Assembly: GCA_050330195.1 (NCBI GenBank)
Contig: JBHJOB010000035.1
Span: 41,437-105,436, forward strand
Length of the DNA stretch: 64,000 nucleotides
Source: JAHQVI01 sp050330195
GTDB taxonomy: Bacteria; Pseudomonadota; Alphaproteobacteria; Rhizobiales; Rhodomicrobiaceae
Direction: 5' to 3'
The translations under genes and the position numbers were made by a program. Below are positions 1 through 8,567 of the stretch, piece by piece. Within the stretch, counting starts at the first letter, position 1, and every line of letters starts with the position of its first letter. The notes beneath the pieces were generated by a model that was given only the letters and a program-made list of their open reading frames with translations, did not search any database and was not told where the DNA came from.

Positions 1-227
1 AGCGCGTTGGTCGCAACAGTCGTGCCCATCTTGATCGCGGCGATCTTGCTGGCGGGAATCGGCTGTCCCGGCTCCAGCTCCAGAAGCTGCCGGATGCCTT
101 CGACGGCGGCGTCGCGATACTGCTCGGGGTTGTCGGAGAGCAGCTTGCGCGTCAGCAGCGCCCCGTCCGGCGTACGCGCCACGATGTCGGTGAAGGTGCC
201 GCCGCGATCGACCCAGAAATGCCACAT
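1..227 (-). CDS. Hydantoinase/5-oxoprolinase family protein, N-terminal fragment
   Basis: The complement of the window edge encodes the first 75 codons of a protein starting MWHFWVDRGGTFTDIVARTP and reaching IKMGTTVATNA before the sequence runs out. The glycine-rich GGTFTD motif near the start and MGTT-ATNA are hallmarks of the hydantoinase A / ATP-dependent 5-oxoprolinase N-terminal domain, an actin-like ATPase fold. Family members hydrolyse 5-oxoproline or hydantoins with ATP. The gene is divergent from the TRAP transporter at 383-3351, which may import its substrate, but that link is inference. The start is the only plausible ATG. Whether the protein is the long OplAH type or a separate HyuA subunit cannot be decided here. 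Confidence 0.85.
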   Translation of the reverse strand, partial: MWHFWVDRGGTFTDIVARTPDGALLTRKLLSDNPEQYRDAAVEGIRQLLELEPGQPIPASKIAAIKMGTTVATNA

Positions 228-314
228 GATTGAAAACCCTTGAGCCTTTTATCCCAAGTGGGGATTTGCAGAGCGCTGAGAAAGCTGTGATGCTGAAATT
301 TCAGTCTTGCTAAG

Positions 315-340
315 ATGACAAAACAATGACAAAATGTCAA
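315..340. promoter_or_regulatory. Putative operator between divergent oxoprolinase and TRAP genes
   Basis: The inverted repeat TGACA-AAA-TGTCA lies at 327-339, with a further TGACA half-site at about 316-320 in the same spacer. Palindromes of this size are typical of GntR-family operators. No regulator gene is visible in the window, so the binding protein is unknown. Confidence 0.35.
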
Positions 341-382
341 CGTTATGTCGAGATGTTATCCGTTAACCGAGGGAGGCAGGAT

Positions 383-1363
383 ATGCTTCACGGAAATACA
401 GGGAAATTCGCCAGCGCAGCCGCAGTCGCCACCATCGCACTGCTGACGCCGGCGCTCGCCGAAAACTGGGATATGCCGACGCCTTATCCCGACGCAACTT
501 TCCATACCCAGAATATCTCCGAATTCGCCAAGGAGGTCGACACGGCCACCGAGGGGAAGCTGAAGATCACCGTCCATTCCGCCGGCTCGCTTTTCAAGCA
601 TCCCGAGATCAAGAACGCCGTGCGCGGCGGACAGGTCCCTGCTGGCGAGTTCTTCATGTCACTGATTGCCAATGAGGACGCAACATTCGGCCTCGACTCG
701 GAGCCCTTCCTCGCGACCAGCTACGAGGACGCGAAAAAGCTGTGGGACGCGCAGAAGCCGGCTGTCACCGAGCTGCTCGCGAAACAGAAGCTCATGCCGC
801 TGTTCTCCGTGGCGTGGCCGCCGCAGGGGCTTTACACGAAGACCGAAGTAAAGACCGTCGACGATCTGCGCGGCATGAAATTCCGTTCCTACAATCCGAC
901 GCTTGAACAGTTCGCCAATCTCGCGGGCGCAGCGCCGGTTCAGGTCGAGGTGCCGGACATCCCGCAGGCCTTCACGACCGGCCAGGTCGAGGCGATGATC
1001 ACCTCGCCGTCGACGGGCGCCAATTCCAAGGCATGGGATTTCGTCCAGTACTACACGCCCATCAATGCCTGGATTCCGAAGAACATCGTCGTCGTGAACC
1101 AGGCGGCCTTTGACGCGCTCGATGAAGCCACGCAGAAGGCCGTCCTCGATGCGGCCGCGGCGGCGGAAACGCGCGGCTGGGAGATGAGCCAGAAGGAAGC
1201 CGAGGAGCAGACGAAAGCGCTAGGTGACAACGGCATGAATGTCGTGGAGCCCTCGGAAGAGCTGATGGCCGGCTTGCGCGCAATCGGCACGCAGATGCGC
1301 GAGGAATGGAACAAGACAGCCAGCGCCGCGGCGAAGGATGTCATGGCTGAATTTCAGAAGTAA
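383..1363 (+). CDS. TRAP transporter substrate-binding protein (DctP family)
   Basis: Encodes a 326-residue periplasmic solute receptor for a tripartite ATP-independent (TRAP) transporter. The first 26 residues form a signal peptide ending ALA before ENWDMPTPYP. The rest has the DctP layout, including the conserved segment around DDLRGMKFRSYNP that holds the arginine which usually salt-bridges a carboxylate ligand. The ATG at 383 follows a good ribosome site (gggaggcagg); an upstream in-frame ATG at 326 would add 19 residues that do not look like a signal peptide. It is followed by the small (Q) and large (M) membrane subunits. Ligand unknown; an organic acid or amide derivative would fit the divergent oxoprolinase. 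Confidence 0.93.
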   Translation: MLHGNTGKFASAAAVATIALLTPALAENWDMPTPYPDATFHTQNISEFAKEVDTATEGKLKITVHSAGSLFKHPEIKNAVRGGQVPAGEFFMSLIANEDATFGLDSEPFLATSYEDAKKLWDAQKPAVTELLAKQKLMPLFSVAWPPQGLYTKTEVKTVDDLRGMKFRSYNPTLEQFANLAGAAPVQVEVPDIPQAFTTGQVEAMITSPSTGANSKAWDFVQYYTPINAWIPKNIVVVNQAAFDALDEATQKAVLDAAAAAETRGWEMSQKEAEEQTKALGDNGMNVVEPSEELMAGLRAIGTQMREEWNKTASAAAKDVMAEFQK

Positions 1364-1370
1364 ATCGCAG

Positions 1371-1491
1371 CCCCCTCTCCCGGTGGGAGAGGGTTGGGGT
1401 GAGGGATAAAATGCTCCTGTCAGCCATATGCACCCTCACCCGGCACTTCGTGCCGACCTCTCCCTCAGGGAGAGGTCTGTCCGGGGCGAGG
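1371..1491. repeat. Family A intergenic palindromic repeat, copy 1
   Basis: An extended inverted repeat between dctP and dctQ. The outer arms are the CCTCTCCC / GGGAGAGG pair and an inner pair is GGGTGAGGG / CCCTCACCC; a small GGCACttcGTGCC hairpin lies in the right half. Closely similar copies occur at 24530-24613 and 27663-27772. It starts about 8 bases after the dctP stop codon, so it could act as an mRNA 3' stabiliser that favours high dctP expression over the membrane subunits. Confidence 0.8.
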
Positions 1492-1517
1492 GATGCATAC
1501 TCGGGGGAACAAGACAC

Positions 1518-2042
1518 ATGAGGCGCATTCTCGACGGGCTCTACATCATCAGCGGAGCGCTCTCGGCCTTCTTCATTCTCGCCATCTGCTCGGTGGTCGC
1601 ACTTCAGGTGATCTTCAACATCATCACGCGGCTGCGTATCACTGATGCGACACTGACAATTTCTTCTTATGCCACCATTTCCGGTTTCCTGCTGGCGGCG
1701 GCATCCTTCATGGCGCTGGCCTATACGCTGACACGCGGCGGGCATATCCGCGTGACGCTGCTGTTCAGCATCGCGGGCGACAGGTTCCGCTATGCTGCGG
1801 ATCTGTTCTGTCTGGCGATGTGTGGCGTCATCAGCGGCACGGCCACCTGGTTCATGTGGTCGCTGGTGCTGGAGAGTTACGAGTTCGGCGACAAATCATC
1901 GGGCATTCTCGCAATTCCGATCTGGATCGGCCAGGCGCCTCTGTTCACTGGACTCGCCATCCTCACCATCGCTTTCACCGATCTCTTCGTCCAAACGCTG
2001 CGGCAAGGCAAATCGCTGCCCGAACTTCAGCATTCCGAATAG
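1518..2042 (+). CDS. TRAP transporter small permease subunit (DctQ family)
   Basis: Encodes a 174-residue integral membrane protein with four predicted membrane helices, the usual size and topology of a TRAP Q subunit, which pairs with the large M subunit. The ATG at 1518 (MRRILDGLYIISGALSAFF) was chosen because the longer reading frame upstream lies inside the palindromic repeat and gives an arginine-rich non-conserved leader. It ends 10 bases before dctM, so the two membrane subunits are co-transcribed. Family recognition rests on position, size and topology more than on motifs. Confidence 0.88.
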   Translation: MRRILDGLYIISGALSAFFILAICSVVALQVIFNIITRLRITDATLTISSYATISGFLLAAASFMALAYTLTRGGHIRVTLLFSIAGDRFRYAADLFCLAMCGVISGTATWFMWSLVLESYEFGDKSSGILAIPIWIGQAPLFTGLAILTIAFTDLFVQTLRQGKSLPELQHSE

Positions 2043-2052
2043 GGCGCTTCCC

Positions 2053-3351
2053 ATGCCGGACCTTTTCCTGACCGCTGGCCTCTTCGTCCTGCTGATCGCA
2101 CTGCTCGCTGTCGGCGTCTGGGTGGCGTTCGCGCTGATCATCGTCGGCGCGGTCGCCATGGCGGTGTTTTCTCCCGCGCCTATCGGCCCGGTCTTCGCGA
2201 CAACGGTCTGGGGCGCAAGCAACAGCTGGTCGCTGGCCGCGCTGCCGCTGTTCATCCTGATGGGCGAAATCCTGCTGCGCTCGAACCTGTCGCGGGATCT
2301 GTTTCAGGGACTCGCCCCATGGCTGAGCCGCTGGCCGGGGCGGCTCCTGCATGTCAACATCATGGGCTGCGCGATCTTCGCCGCCGTCAGCGGATCGTCG
2401 GCGGCAACCGCGGCGACAATCGGCAAGATGTCGATCCCGGAGTTGAGCGAACGCGGCTACCCGAACAAGCTCATCCTCGGAACGCTTGCCGGCTCGGCGA
2501 CCCTCGGCCTGCTCATTCCGCCCTCGATCATCCTCATTGTTTACGGCGTCGCCACCGAACAATCCATCGCCCGGCTGTTCATCGCAGGGATTCTCCCCGG
2601 CCTGATGCTGGTGGCGATTTTTGTGCTATACGTCGCCATCAGGGCGTGGAGCAACCCGTCGCTGATCCCGGACGAGAAGATCAGCATGTCCTTCGGCGAG
2701 AAGCTGCGCGCATCCAGCCGCCTGCTGCCCGTCATCGGCATCATCGTCGGCGTCATCGCGAGCATATATACCGGCGTTGCTTCGCCGACTGACGCAGCAG
2801 CGGTCGGCGTGATCCTGTCGCTGTTGCTGGCGCTGATCATGGGCGGGCTAACGCGCGCCACCTTCATCGACGCCATCATGAGCGCGACGGTCACCTCCTG
2901 CATGATCGCGCTGATCCTGGCAGGCGCGGCCTTCCTCACCGTGTCGATGGGCTTCACCGGCATTCCGCGCAATCTGGCAAGCTGGATCGGCTCGCTCGAC
3001 CTGTCGCCCTACGCGCTGCTGGCGGCGCTGACGCTGTTCTTCATCCTGCTGGGCTGCTTCCTCGACGGAATCTCACTGATCGTGCTGACCACCTCGATCA
3101 TCATGCCAATGGTGCAGGCCGCCGGGATCGATCCGTTGTGGTTCGGCATCTATCTGGTCATCGTCGTGGAGATGTCGCAGATCACACCGCCGGTTGGCTT
3201 CAACCTGTTCGTCATTCAGGGGCTTACGGGACAGAACATCCTGACGATCGCCGCCGCCGCGCTGCCGTTCTTCTTCCTCCTGCTGCTGGCGATATTGATC
3301 ATAATTGCGGTGCCGGAAGTGGTGACGTTCCTTCCCGGGCTGATGAACTGA
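2053..3351 (+). CDS. TRAP transporter large permease subunit (DctM family)
   Basis: Encodes a 432-residue polytopic transport subunit using a sodium or proton gradient. Typical DctM signatures are seen: the glycine/serine-rich stretch AAVSGSSAATAATIGKMSIP at about residue 113 and GLLIPPSIILIVYG soon after, both part of the substrate and sodium site in characterised TRAP M proteins. About a dozen hydrophobic helices are present. The ATG at 2053 directly follows dctQ; a longer frame starting at 1792 overlaps dctQ out of frame and is not the real start. The gene is convergent with the acetyltransferase at 3362. Confidence 0.95.
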   Translation: MPDLFLTAGLFVLLIALLAVGVWVAFALIIVGAVAMAVFSPAPIGPVFATTVWGASNSWSLAALPLFILMGEILLRSNLSRDLFQGLAPWLSRWPGRLLHVNIMGCAIFAAVSGSSAATAATIGKMSIPELSERGYPNKLILGTLAGSATLGLLIPPSIILIVYGVATEQSIARLFIAGILPGLMLVAIFVLYVAIRAWSNPSLIPDEKISMSFGEKLRASSRLLPVIGIIVGVIASIYTGVASPTDAAAVGVILSLLLALIMGGLTRATFIDAIMSATVTSCMIALILAGAAFLTVSMGFTGIPRNLASWIGSLDLSPYALLAALTLFFILLGCFLDGISLIVLTTSIIMPMVQAAGIDPLWFGIYLVIVVEMSQITPPVGFNLFVIQGLTGQNILTIAAAALPFFFLLLLAILIIIAVPEVVTFLPGLMN

Positions 3352-3361
3352 CGCCGGGTAC

Positions 3362-3856
3362 CTACAGCAGCTTGTACAAGTAGAGCGACGGCACGGCGGG
3401 GCCGAAACCGGCCTTTTCATAAGCGCGGCGCGCCGGAAGGTGGCCCGGATCGCCGCCGGTGCCGACGGTGGCGACAGCCATCCCCCTTCGTTTCATCCGC
3501 TCCATGACGAATTCATACATGGCGGCGCCGATCCCCTGCCCTGCGTGATCCGGGTGCACAGCGTTGAGACCGATCTCGCCGGTCCGCGTCGCCTCGTTGA
3601 GCGAAAAGGAAACAAAGCCGACAATCCCCCCGCGCACGCTCGCCACAAACAGCTCGTGTCCGGAACCGTCCGCACAGATATCCTCCAGGAGCCTAGCCTG
3701 CTCGGCATCCGCATTGGCGAAGGCATGCCGATAGATTTCCGCGCCGACGATCGCCCTGAAGGATCGGAAGATCGGCTCGAAAGCGGCGTGCCTGATCTGT
3801 TGAAGAGCCTTCAGGTCGGCGGCTTCGAACGATCTGATTTCAGTGTTTGCATCCAT
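3362..3856 (-). CDS. GNAT family N-acetyltransferase
   Basis: Encodes a 164-residue single-domain acetyltransferase of the GNAT fold. The acetyl-CoA pyrophosphate-binding motif A is seen as HPDHAGQGIGAAMYEFVMER at about residues 99-118, after the beta-4 strand GEIGLNAV. The ARRAYEKAGF segment near the C-terminus is the usual motif B with tyrosine. It lies 12 bases downstream of the LdtR-like regulator on the same strand with a ribosome site (gaggtgggc), so the two are probably one operon. Substrate unknown. Confidence 0.85.
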   Translation of the reverse strand: MDANTEIRSFEAADLKALQQIRHAAFEPIFRSFRAIVGAEIYRHAFANADAEQARLLEDICADGSGHELFVASVRGGIVGFVSFSLNEATRTGEIGLNAVHPDHAGQGIGAAMYEFVMERMKRRGMAVATVGTGGDPGHLPARRAYEKAGFGPAVPSLYLYKLL

Positions 3857-3868
3857 TGCTTGCCCACC

Positions 3869-4399
3869 TCAGAGCGACGCGGCGGCTCTTGACGCCTGAT
3901 CGTAAAAACCGGACAGCGTGCGCAACATGGCCGCCACGCTGCGCAGCTCGTCTTCCTTGAAGTCCAGCGTCTTGAGGCTTTCCACGAGGCATTGCTCGCG
4001 CACATCCTTGTAGGCCTCGCACAGCTCCTGCCCCGTCACCGTCGTGCTGTAGAAAATCTCCTTGCCCGAACGCTCGCCGGCGACCAGCTTGGCCTTGACG
4101 AGTTTCTTCAGCGCGTAATTGACCGTATGCACATCCTCGACATTGAGCAGAAACGCGATGTCGGACAACTTCTTCTGCCGATCGCGATGATTGACATGAT
4201 GCAGCACGAGAATGTCGAGCGGGCTCATTTCCTGATTGCCCGCCGCAGCCATACAGCGCAGCATCCAGCGGCTGAAGGCGTTGTAAGCCATGATCAGCCC
4301 ATATTCATATTCGGAAAGCTGCCAGCCCTTTTCCGTCGCCAGGTGCCGCGAGGAAACGATCCGCCGGCTGCGCCGCTCTTCACCGTCTTTGCTAGACAT
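3869..4399 (-). CDS. ldtR: MarR-type winged-helix regulator, LdtR-like
   Basis: Encodes a 176-residue MarR-family regulator. The N-terminal segment SSRHLATEKGWQLSEYEYGL, the CMAAAG helix, LDILVLHHVNHRDR and the recognition region NVEDVHTVNYALKKLVKAKL match my memory of LdtR, the rhizobial and Liberibacter regulator of an L,D-transpeptidase and of osmotic-stress genes. Most MarR proteins are 140-150 residues; the longer N-terminus is a feature of this subfamily. A ribosome site (gaagga) precedes the ATG. No L,D-transpeptidase gene is in the window, so only the subfamily assignment, not the target, can be supported here. Confidence 0.75.
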   Translation of the reverse strand: MSSKDGEERRSRRIVSSRHLATEKGWQLSEYEYGLIMAYNAFSRWMLRCMAAAGNQEMSPLDILVLHHVNHRDRQKKLSDIAFLLNVEDVHTVNYALKKLVKAKLVAGERSGKEIFYSTTVTGQELCEAYKDVREQCLVESLKTLDFKEDELRSVAAMLRTLSGFYDQASRAAASL

Positions 4400-4566
4400 G
4401 CCAATCCTTCGGTTTCTGCCCGATCATCCGGGGGCGAAGTGAAACACGGTTTTGCGCGATGACGCAACGCATGGGAACCCGTTGCAGCGATGCGCCTTGC
4501 GAAAATGAACCATCCGCCGCCTTCGAGCGTCTTGTCATCAAAGAGTTCGCACGATGGAGGCGCACC

Positions 4567-4707
4567 ATGCCAGCTACGATTCTGATCCCGATCAACCCCT
4601 CGAAAACGAACCAGACTGCGCAGGGCGGCAGCCCGAGCCAGCCGAAGCCAAAAGCAGCCCGTGCAAGTCTGCTGGACCCGGCGCTGCGCATCGCGCGGAG
4701 CGCGTGA
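4567..4707 (+). CDS. Possible small protein of 46 residues
   Basis: A short frame beginning MPATILIPINPSKTNQTAQG follows a good ribosome site (gatggagg at 4553-4560). The product would be basic, proline-rich and low in complexity, with no recognised domain. It is the only candidate gene in the 4400-4753 spacer between ldtR and the convergent SRAP gene. Conservation cannot be judged from one sequence, and a chance frame is quite possible. Confidence 0.3.
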   Translation: MPATILIPINPSKTNQTAQGGSPSQPKPKAARASLLDPALRIARSA

Positions 4708-4753
4708 TCCACCCGGCTCGATCGCCATAGTCGGCAAGCCGGCTGTTGGTGCG

Positions 4754-5431
4754 CTACTCCGTATCCAGCGGATCAAGAATATCCGGCGTATCGTTGCGCG
4801 GCGTATTCACGCGCGTCGAGATCGGCCACATGCGCATTTTCTCCGATGGATAGGGGACGAGCAGGTCGCGCGGATCGGGCTCGATGGGCGAGAGCCAGCG
4901 GTGATAGGCATCCGGCGGCAGGATCACCGGCATCCGGTCGTGGATCGCGCCGATCAGTTCATTCGCCGGGCAGGTCAGCACGCAGAACGTGCGGACATAG
5001 TCACCGCTTTCGGGGTGCTTCCAATTTTCCCATATGCCCGCCAGAGCGAAGGGTGAGCCGTCCTTCATGCCGATGGCAAAGGGCTGTTTCGGCGGCGTGG
5101 TCTTGCGCCACTCGAAAAAATTGTCGATCGGCACGATGCAGCGGCGCTTTGCGTAGGCCGCGCGGAAGCTCGGCAGACGGCCAATGGTTTCGCTTTTTGC
5201 GTTGATCGGCTTGCGGCCGCCATCCGTCTCCTTCACCCAGTGGGGGATCAGCCCCCAGATCAGCCGGTCGGCATGATAGCGGCCGGTTTCGGGATGCCGC
5301 CGGATGACCAGGAAATCCTGACTCGGCGCGCCATTATAGCGGGGAGGCTTCTCGGCGCCGTCCCCGTCTTCCGTTTCCTCGATGTCCAGTCCGGGCAGCC
5401 TTGCGCCCAATTGCGTAAATCGTCCGCACAT
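4754..5431 (-). CDS. SOS response-associated peptidase / HMCES (YedK-like)
   Basis: Encodes a 225-residue SRAP-domain protein. The N-terminus MCGRFTQ puts the catalytic cysteine at position 2 after removal of methionine. The family blocks NAKSET, NFFEW and HDRMPVILP are all present. In YedK/HMCES the cysteine forms a thiazolidine crosslink with abasic sites in single-stranded DNA, shielding them from cleavage. Length is normal for the family. No SOS box or partner gene is visible nearby, and the gene is followed only by the ldtR spacer. Function is confidently assigned by family. Confidence 0.93.
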   Translation of the reverse strand: MCGRFTQLGARLPGLDIEETEDGDGAEKPPRYNGAPSQDFLVIRRHPETGRYHADRLIWGLIPHWVKETDGGRKPINAKSETIGRLPSFRAAYAKRRCIVPIDNFFEWRKTTPPKQPFAIGMKDGSPFALAGIWENWKHPESGDYVRTFCVLTCPANELIGAIHDRMPVILPPDAYHRWLSPIEPDPRDLLVPYPSEKMRMWPISTRVNTPRNDTPDILDPLDTE

Positions 5432-5492
5432 GGCTTGATGATAGCAGAATCACGAGCGCCGGCCTACGCATCCGGCGCAGACAGGAGGATCA

Positions 5493-6068
5493 ATGACACC
5501 GCCGATCAGCCGTTTTCCCGTGCCCGAACTGACGTCCCTTCCCGGCGACATCCGCGAGCGCATCGAGGCCGTGCAGGAAAAGGCTGGCTTCGTGCCTAAC
5601 GTCTTTCTGGCCCTGGCTCATCGCCCCGATGAATTCCGCGCTTTCTTTGCCTATCACGACGCGCTGATGGAACGTGAGGGCGGGCTGAGCAAGGCGGATC
5701 GGGAAATGATCGTGGTGGCCGTCTCGGCGGAGAACGATTGCCACTATTGCGTCATCGCGCACGGGGCGATCCTGCGCATACGGGCGAAAAATCCGCATCT
5801 CCCCGATCAGGTGGCGATCAACTACCGCAAGGCCGACATCACGCCCCGGCAGAGAGCCATGCTCGATTTCGCGCTAAAGGTCACAACCCACTCCCGCGCC
5901 ATCGATGACGGGGACTACGAAAGCCTGCGGGCGCAAGGCTTTACCGAGGACGACATCTGGGACATTGCCGGGATCGCGGCCTTCTTCGGCATGAGCAACC
6001 GTCTGGCCAACACAATGTCGATGCGCCCCAATGACGCGTTCTACATGATGGGCCGGGAGGCGAAGTAA
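5493..6068 (+). CDS. Peroxidase-related enzyme, AhpD/CMD-like
   Basis: Encodes a 191-residue alpha-helical protein of the carboxymuconolactone decarboxylase/AhpD superfamily. The redox motif CHYC is at residues 83-86 with the conserved histidine at 90 (ENDCHYCVIAHG), the arrangement needed for alkylhydroperoxidase activity. Length and the N-terminal block PGDIRERIEAVQEKAGFVPNV match the family annotated as uncharacterised peroxidase-related enzyme. A strong ribosome site (aggagg) precedes the ATG. It is divergent from the SRAP gene with a 61-base spacer. Physiological substrate unknown. Confidence 0.88.
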   Translation: MTPPISRFPVPELTSLPGDIRERIEAVQEKAGFVPNVFLALAHRPDEFRAFFAYHDALMEREGGLSKADREMIVVAVSAENDCHYCVIAHGAILRIRAKNPHLPDQVAINYRKADITPRQRAMLDFALKVTTHSRAIDDGDYESLRAQGFTEDDIWDIAGIAAFFGMSNRLANTMSMRPNDAFYMMGREAK

Positions 6069-6095
6069 GCTCTCCCACGCACGTGGGTGGCAGGC

Positions 6096-6118
6096 GCAGC
6101 GCTTTCTATCAGCGCTGC
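6096..6118. terminator. Stem-loop at convergent gene ends
   Basis: GCAGCGCT and AGCGCTGC form an 8-bp perfect stem around a 7-base loop, overlapping the stop codon of the gene at 6109-8355. A second small hairpin (CCAC/GTGG) lies just to the left. There is no T-tract, so transcript-end protection or weak termination between the two convergent genes is the likely role. Confidence 0.4.
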
Positions 6119-8355
6119 AGCCACTGCTTGAGGCCGTCGATCTTCACGCGCGCTGTCACCAGCCCGCCATCGAGCGCCTTCTTGTACCACTGGAACGCGG
6201 TCGCCGGATCGGGCTTGCCGGTCTTGACCTCCAGCTTCTCGAAATAGCTCGGATCGAAGGACCGGCCCATCGCGAGCGATGCTTCCGGATTGCCATCCGC
6301 CGCCGCCTGCTCGTAAAGCCGGCGCGCGCTGAGAATGTCGCCATCGCGCATCAGCTTGTTGCCGTCGCGAATCAGCATCTGCGTCAGGAAATCCGTCTCG
6401 ATCTGCCCGCCGCCATCCGAGACTTCAGCCAGCTTTGCCGCCTGTTCCGAGGTGGTGAGCGCCGTGACGTCCTCCAACTCGGCTAGCCGCGCGGCCTCGC
6501 CCACACGAAGCGTGAAGACAACAGGTCCGTAGATCGCTGTCTGGGCATCGTCCTTCAGCAACTCTGCCTCGATCTGGAAATTTCCACTGGAGCCTTCCGG
6601 CGTCGTGACGCTGAGATCCTCAAGCCGTGAAGGCGGCAAGAGCCACTGCCCTCCGCCAACATCAATGCCGGTGGACAGTTTTGCGAAAACCGGGAAGCCC
6701 TTCAGGCTGACAAGGCTCGCCCTTTCGTCCTCTTCCCGGCCCAGGCTGATATTGAGCGGAATGGCCGCGCCATCCTCGCCAGCCGTATCGGCGACTGCAA
6801 GCCGGGCGTCAGGCTCGACCGGCTCCGCCGCTGCCGGCGGTTCTATCGGTTCGGCTTGAGGGGTGGGCAAAGGCTGCAACTGCGGCTCCGGACGCGCCGG
6901 CGGTTCCTCCGGCTCTACGGCGGCGATGCGCGGCTCGGGTTCGGCAGCAGGCTGCGGCTGTATCGCAGACGGTTCCGTGCGGGCGATCGGGGTTTCGGCA
7001 GCCGGCGAATTCAGGCGGTCCACGACCTTGGCGGCCTGTCCCGCTCCACCGGTATCCACGTCGTCGACGAACGAGTTGAAAACGAACACCGCAAGAACAC
7101 CCGCCAGCGCGATGCCCCCGATCAGGCCGAGGCCGGCAGCGCCGAGCAGGTGACTGCTGTCCGGACTGGCGGAAGCCAGGCTTTCGGAGTTTCCGCCGGC
7201 GACCGGGGCCGGATAGTGTTGCGGGTCCAGGTCCGAGGATGACGTAACGACATAGGGCTGGTCGTCCCATTCCGGCTCCGGCTCGCTATCGGGATAGGCG
7301 GCCCGGTCAGCGGGAAATCCACGCGTTCCCCGGTCGACATAACGATCCGGTCCGCCATAAGCGGGGTCTTCATATTCACGCATGGAGCCGCGCGGCGCGC
7401 GCTCGTCAAAACCGTAACGCGCGCGCGGGTCGCGGTCGTATCCCAGCGCATCGCCGAGGTCGCGGAGGGAAGCATCGGCCGGCATTGGCGCTTGCTCGCG
7501 CTCGGCGCCGCGGCGCTCGCCATAGAGATAGTCGAGAACGCCTTCCGTATTGACGTCCTCCTGCGGCTCCGCGAACAGATCGTCGCGACGGCCGTCCCGC
7601 CGGTTCGCCAGCGTATCCGCCCAATATTCGTCGTCATCGCGATCATCCACCGCCGCCGCCTGCCGCAGGGAGTCCGCAACGGTGAAACCGCCCAAATCGA
7701 CCGGCTCGTCCTCCTCGCGCGGGGCCGCGCCTCCGTAGACATTGCGCAGCGCCGACTGCACCGCATCGGCGATCGTGTCATGAGCGCTGATGTCGAGATC
7801 GGGAAGCGCCTCGGCAGGCGCGTCGGGGCCTGTGCCGAAAAGGTCGGCCTCACGGGCCTCTCCCGATCCGCGGAGCATGTCGGACGGGGCCGGCTCGGCC
7901 GGGCGCTGCACCACGCTGCCGGGAAACGGCATGACGGTGGCCTGATTGCGGACGGGTTCTTCGTCCCGCGGCTGCTCGGTTTCGCCGGAATGCTGTTCGC
8001 TCGCCTCCATGAAGCCGGGACGCGGCTCTATGCTGCTCGTGCTTTCCCAGCCCGTGCCTTCCCGGGGTGGGTTGTCGAGACTGGCGCGGGCAGCCTTCAG
8101 CGCTTCGTCGGTGCTCATACTGGAACGGCTGGGGCGCGGCGCGGTTTCGACTTCCTGTTCAGGGGGTTCGCCAAACAGGCCGAAATGCGGCATTCCATAA
8201 TCGGGCTCAAGTCCCCGGTCGGCATCCTTGCCGCCGGAGGACGCCTCACGGCCGGGCGCGCGCTCACCATTGTCGCGGGAGGCGTCATTTTCCTTCGCGT
8301 CGCTCTTGGGAGGGGTCTCGTCGTCACGAGAGTTGAGTTTTTCGTCGTTGCTCAT
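6109..8355 (-). CDS. Large single-pass membrane protein with C-terminal Sel1-like repeats
   Basis: Encodes a 748-residue acidic protein with no named family that I recognise. Residues 1 to about 400 are charged and low-complexity, probably disordered and cytoplasmic. A membrane helix follows (LGLIGGIALAGVLAVFVF, about 410-430), then a proline/glutamate-rich linker of roughly 110 residues. After this comes a beta-type segment (STGIDVGGGQWLLPPSRLED) and two Sel1/TPR-like helical repeats at the C-terminus (ARRLYEQAAADGNPEASLAM and the segment around QWYKKALDGG). This suggests a bitopic scaffold with a periplasmic repeat domain. Monocistronic; 212 bases of non-coding DNA lie upstream. Confidence 0.8.
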   Translation of the reverse strand: MSNDEKLNSRDDETPPKSDAKENDASRDNGERAPGREASSGGKDADRGLEPDYGMPHFGLFGEPPEQEVETAPRPSRSSMSTDEALKAARASLDNPPREGTGWESTSSIEPRPGFMEASEQHSGETEQPRDEEPVRNQATVMPFPGSVVQRPAEPAPSDMLRGSGEAREADLFGTGPDAPAEALPDLDISAHDTIADAVQSALRNVYGGAAPREEDEPVDLGGFTVADSLRQAAAVDDRDDDEYWADTLANRRDGRRDDLFAEPQEDVNTEGVLDYLYGERRGAEREQAPMPADASLRDLGDALGYDRDPRARYGFDERAPRGSMREYEDPAYGGPDRYVDRGTRGFPADRAAYPDSEPEPEWDDQPYVVTSSSDLDPQHYPAPVAGGNSESLASASPDSSHLLGAAGLGLIGGIALAGVLAVFVFNSFVDDVDTGGAGQAAKVVDRLNSPAAETPIARTEPSAIQPQPAAEPEPRIAAVEPEEPPARPEPQLQPLPTPQAEPIEPPAAAEPVEPDARLAVADTAGEDGAAIPLNISLGREEDERASLVSLKGFPVFAKLSTGIDVGGGQWLLPPSRLEDLSVTTPEGSSGNFQIEAELLKDDAQTAIYGPVVFTLRVGEAARLAELEDVTALTTSEQAAKLAEVSDGGGQIETDFLTQMLIRDGNKLMRDGDILSARRLYEQAAADGNPEASLAMGRSFDPSYFEKLEVKTGKPDPATAFQWYKKALDGGLVTARVKIDGLKQWLQR

Positions 8356-8567
8356 TCCAAGACGCCCTTTACTCGATCCCTAAAATATCTGGCCGACGAT
8401 ACGCAATCGTCTCCGGCCCAAATTCCGGTTCTCTTGCTGATAACAGCGTGCGAGCTTTTTGAAAAGCGTCTCCCACCCTTTCGGGGGTCTCGCGCCGCGA
8501 ACGGCGTCAATGCGGCTGCACGCTCGAATATTTCTCTTGCTGATAACCGGTTGCCCAACGGTCCGCC

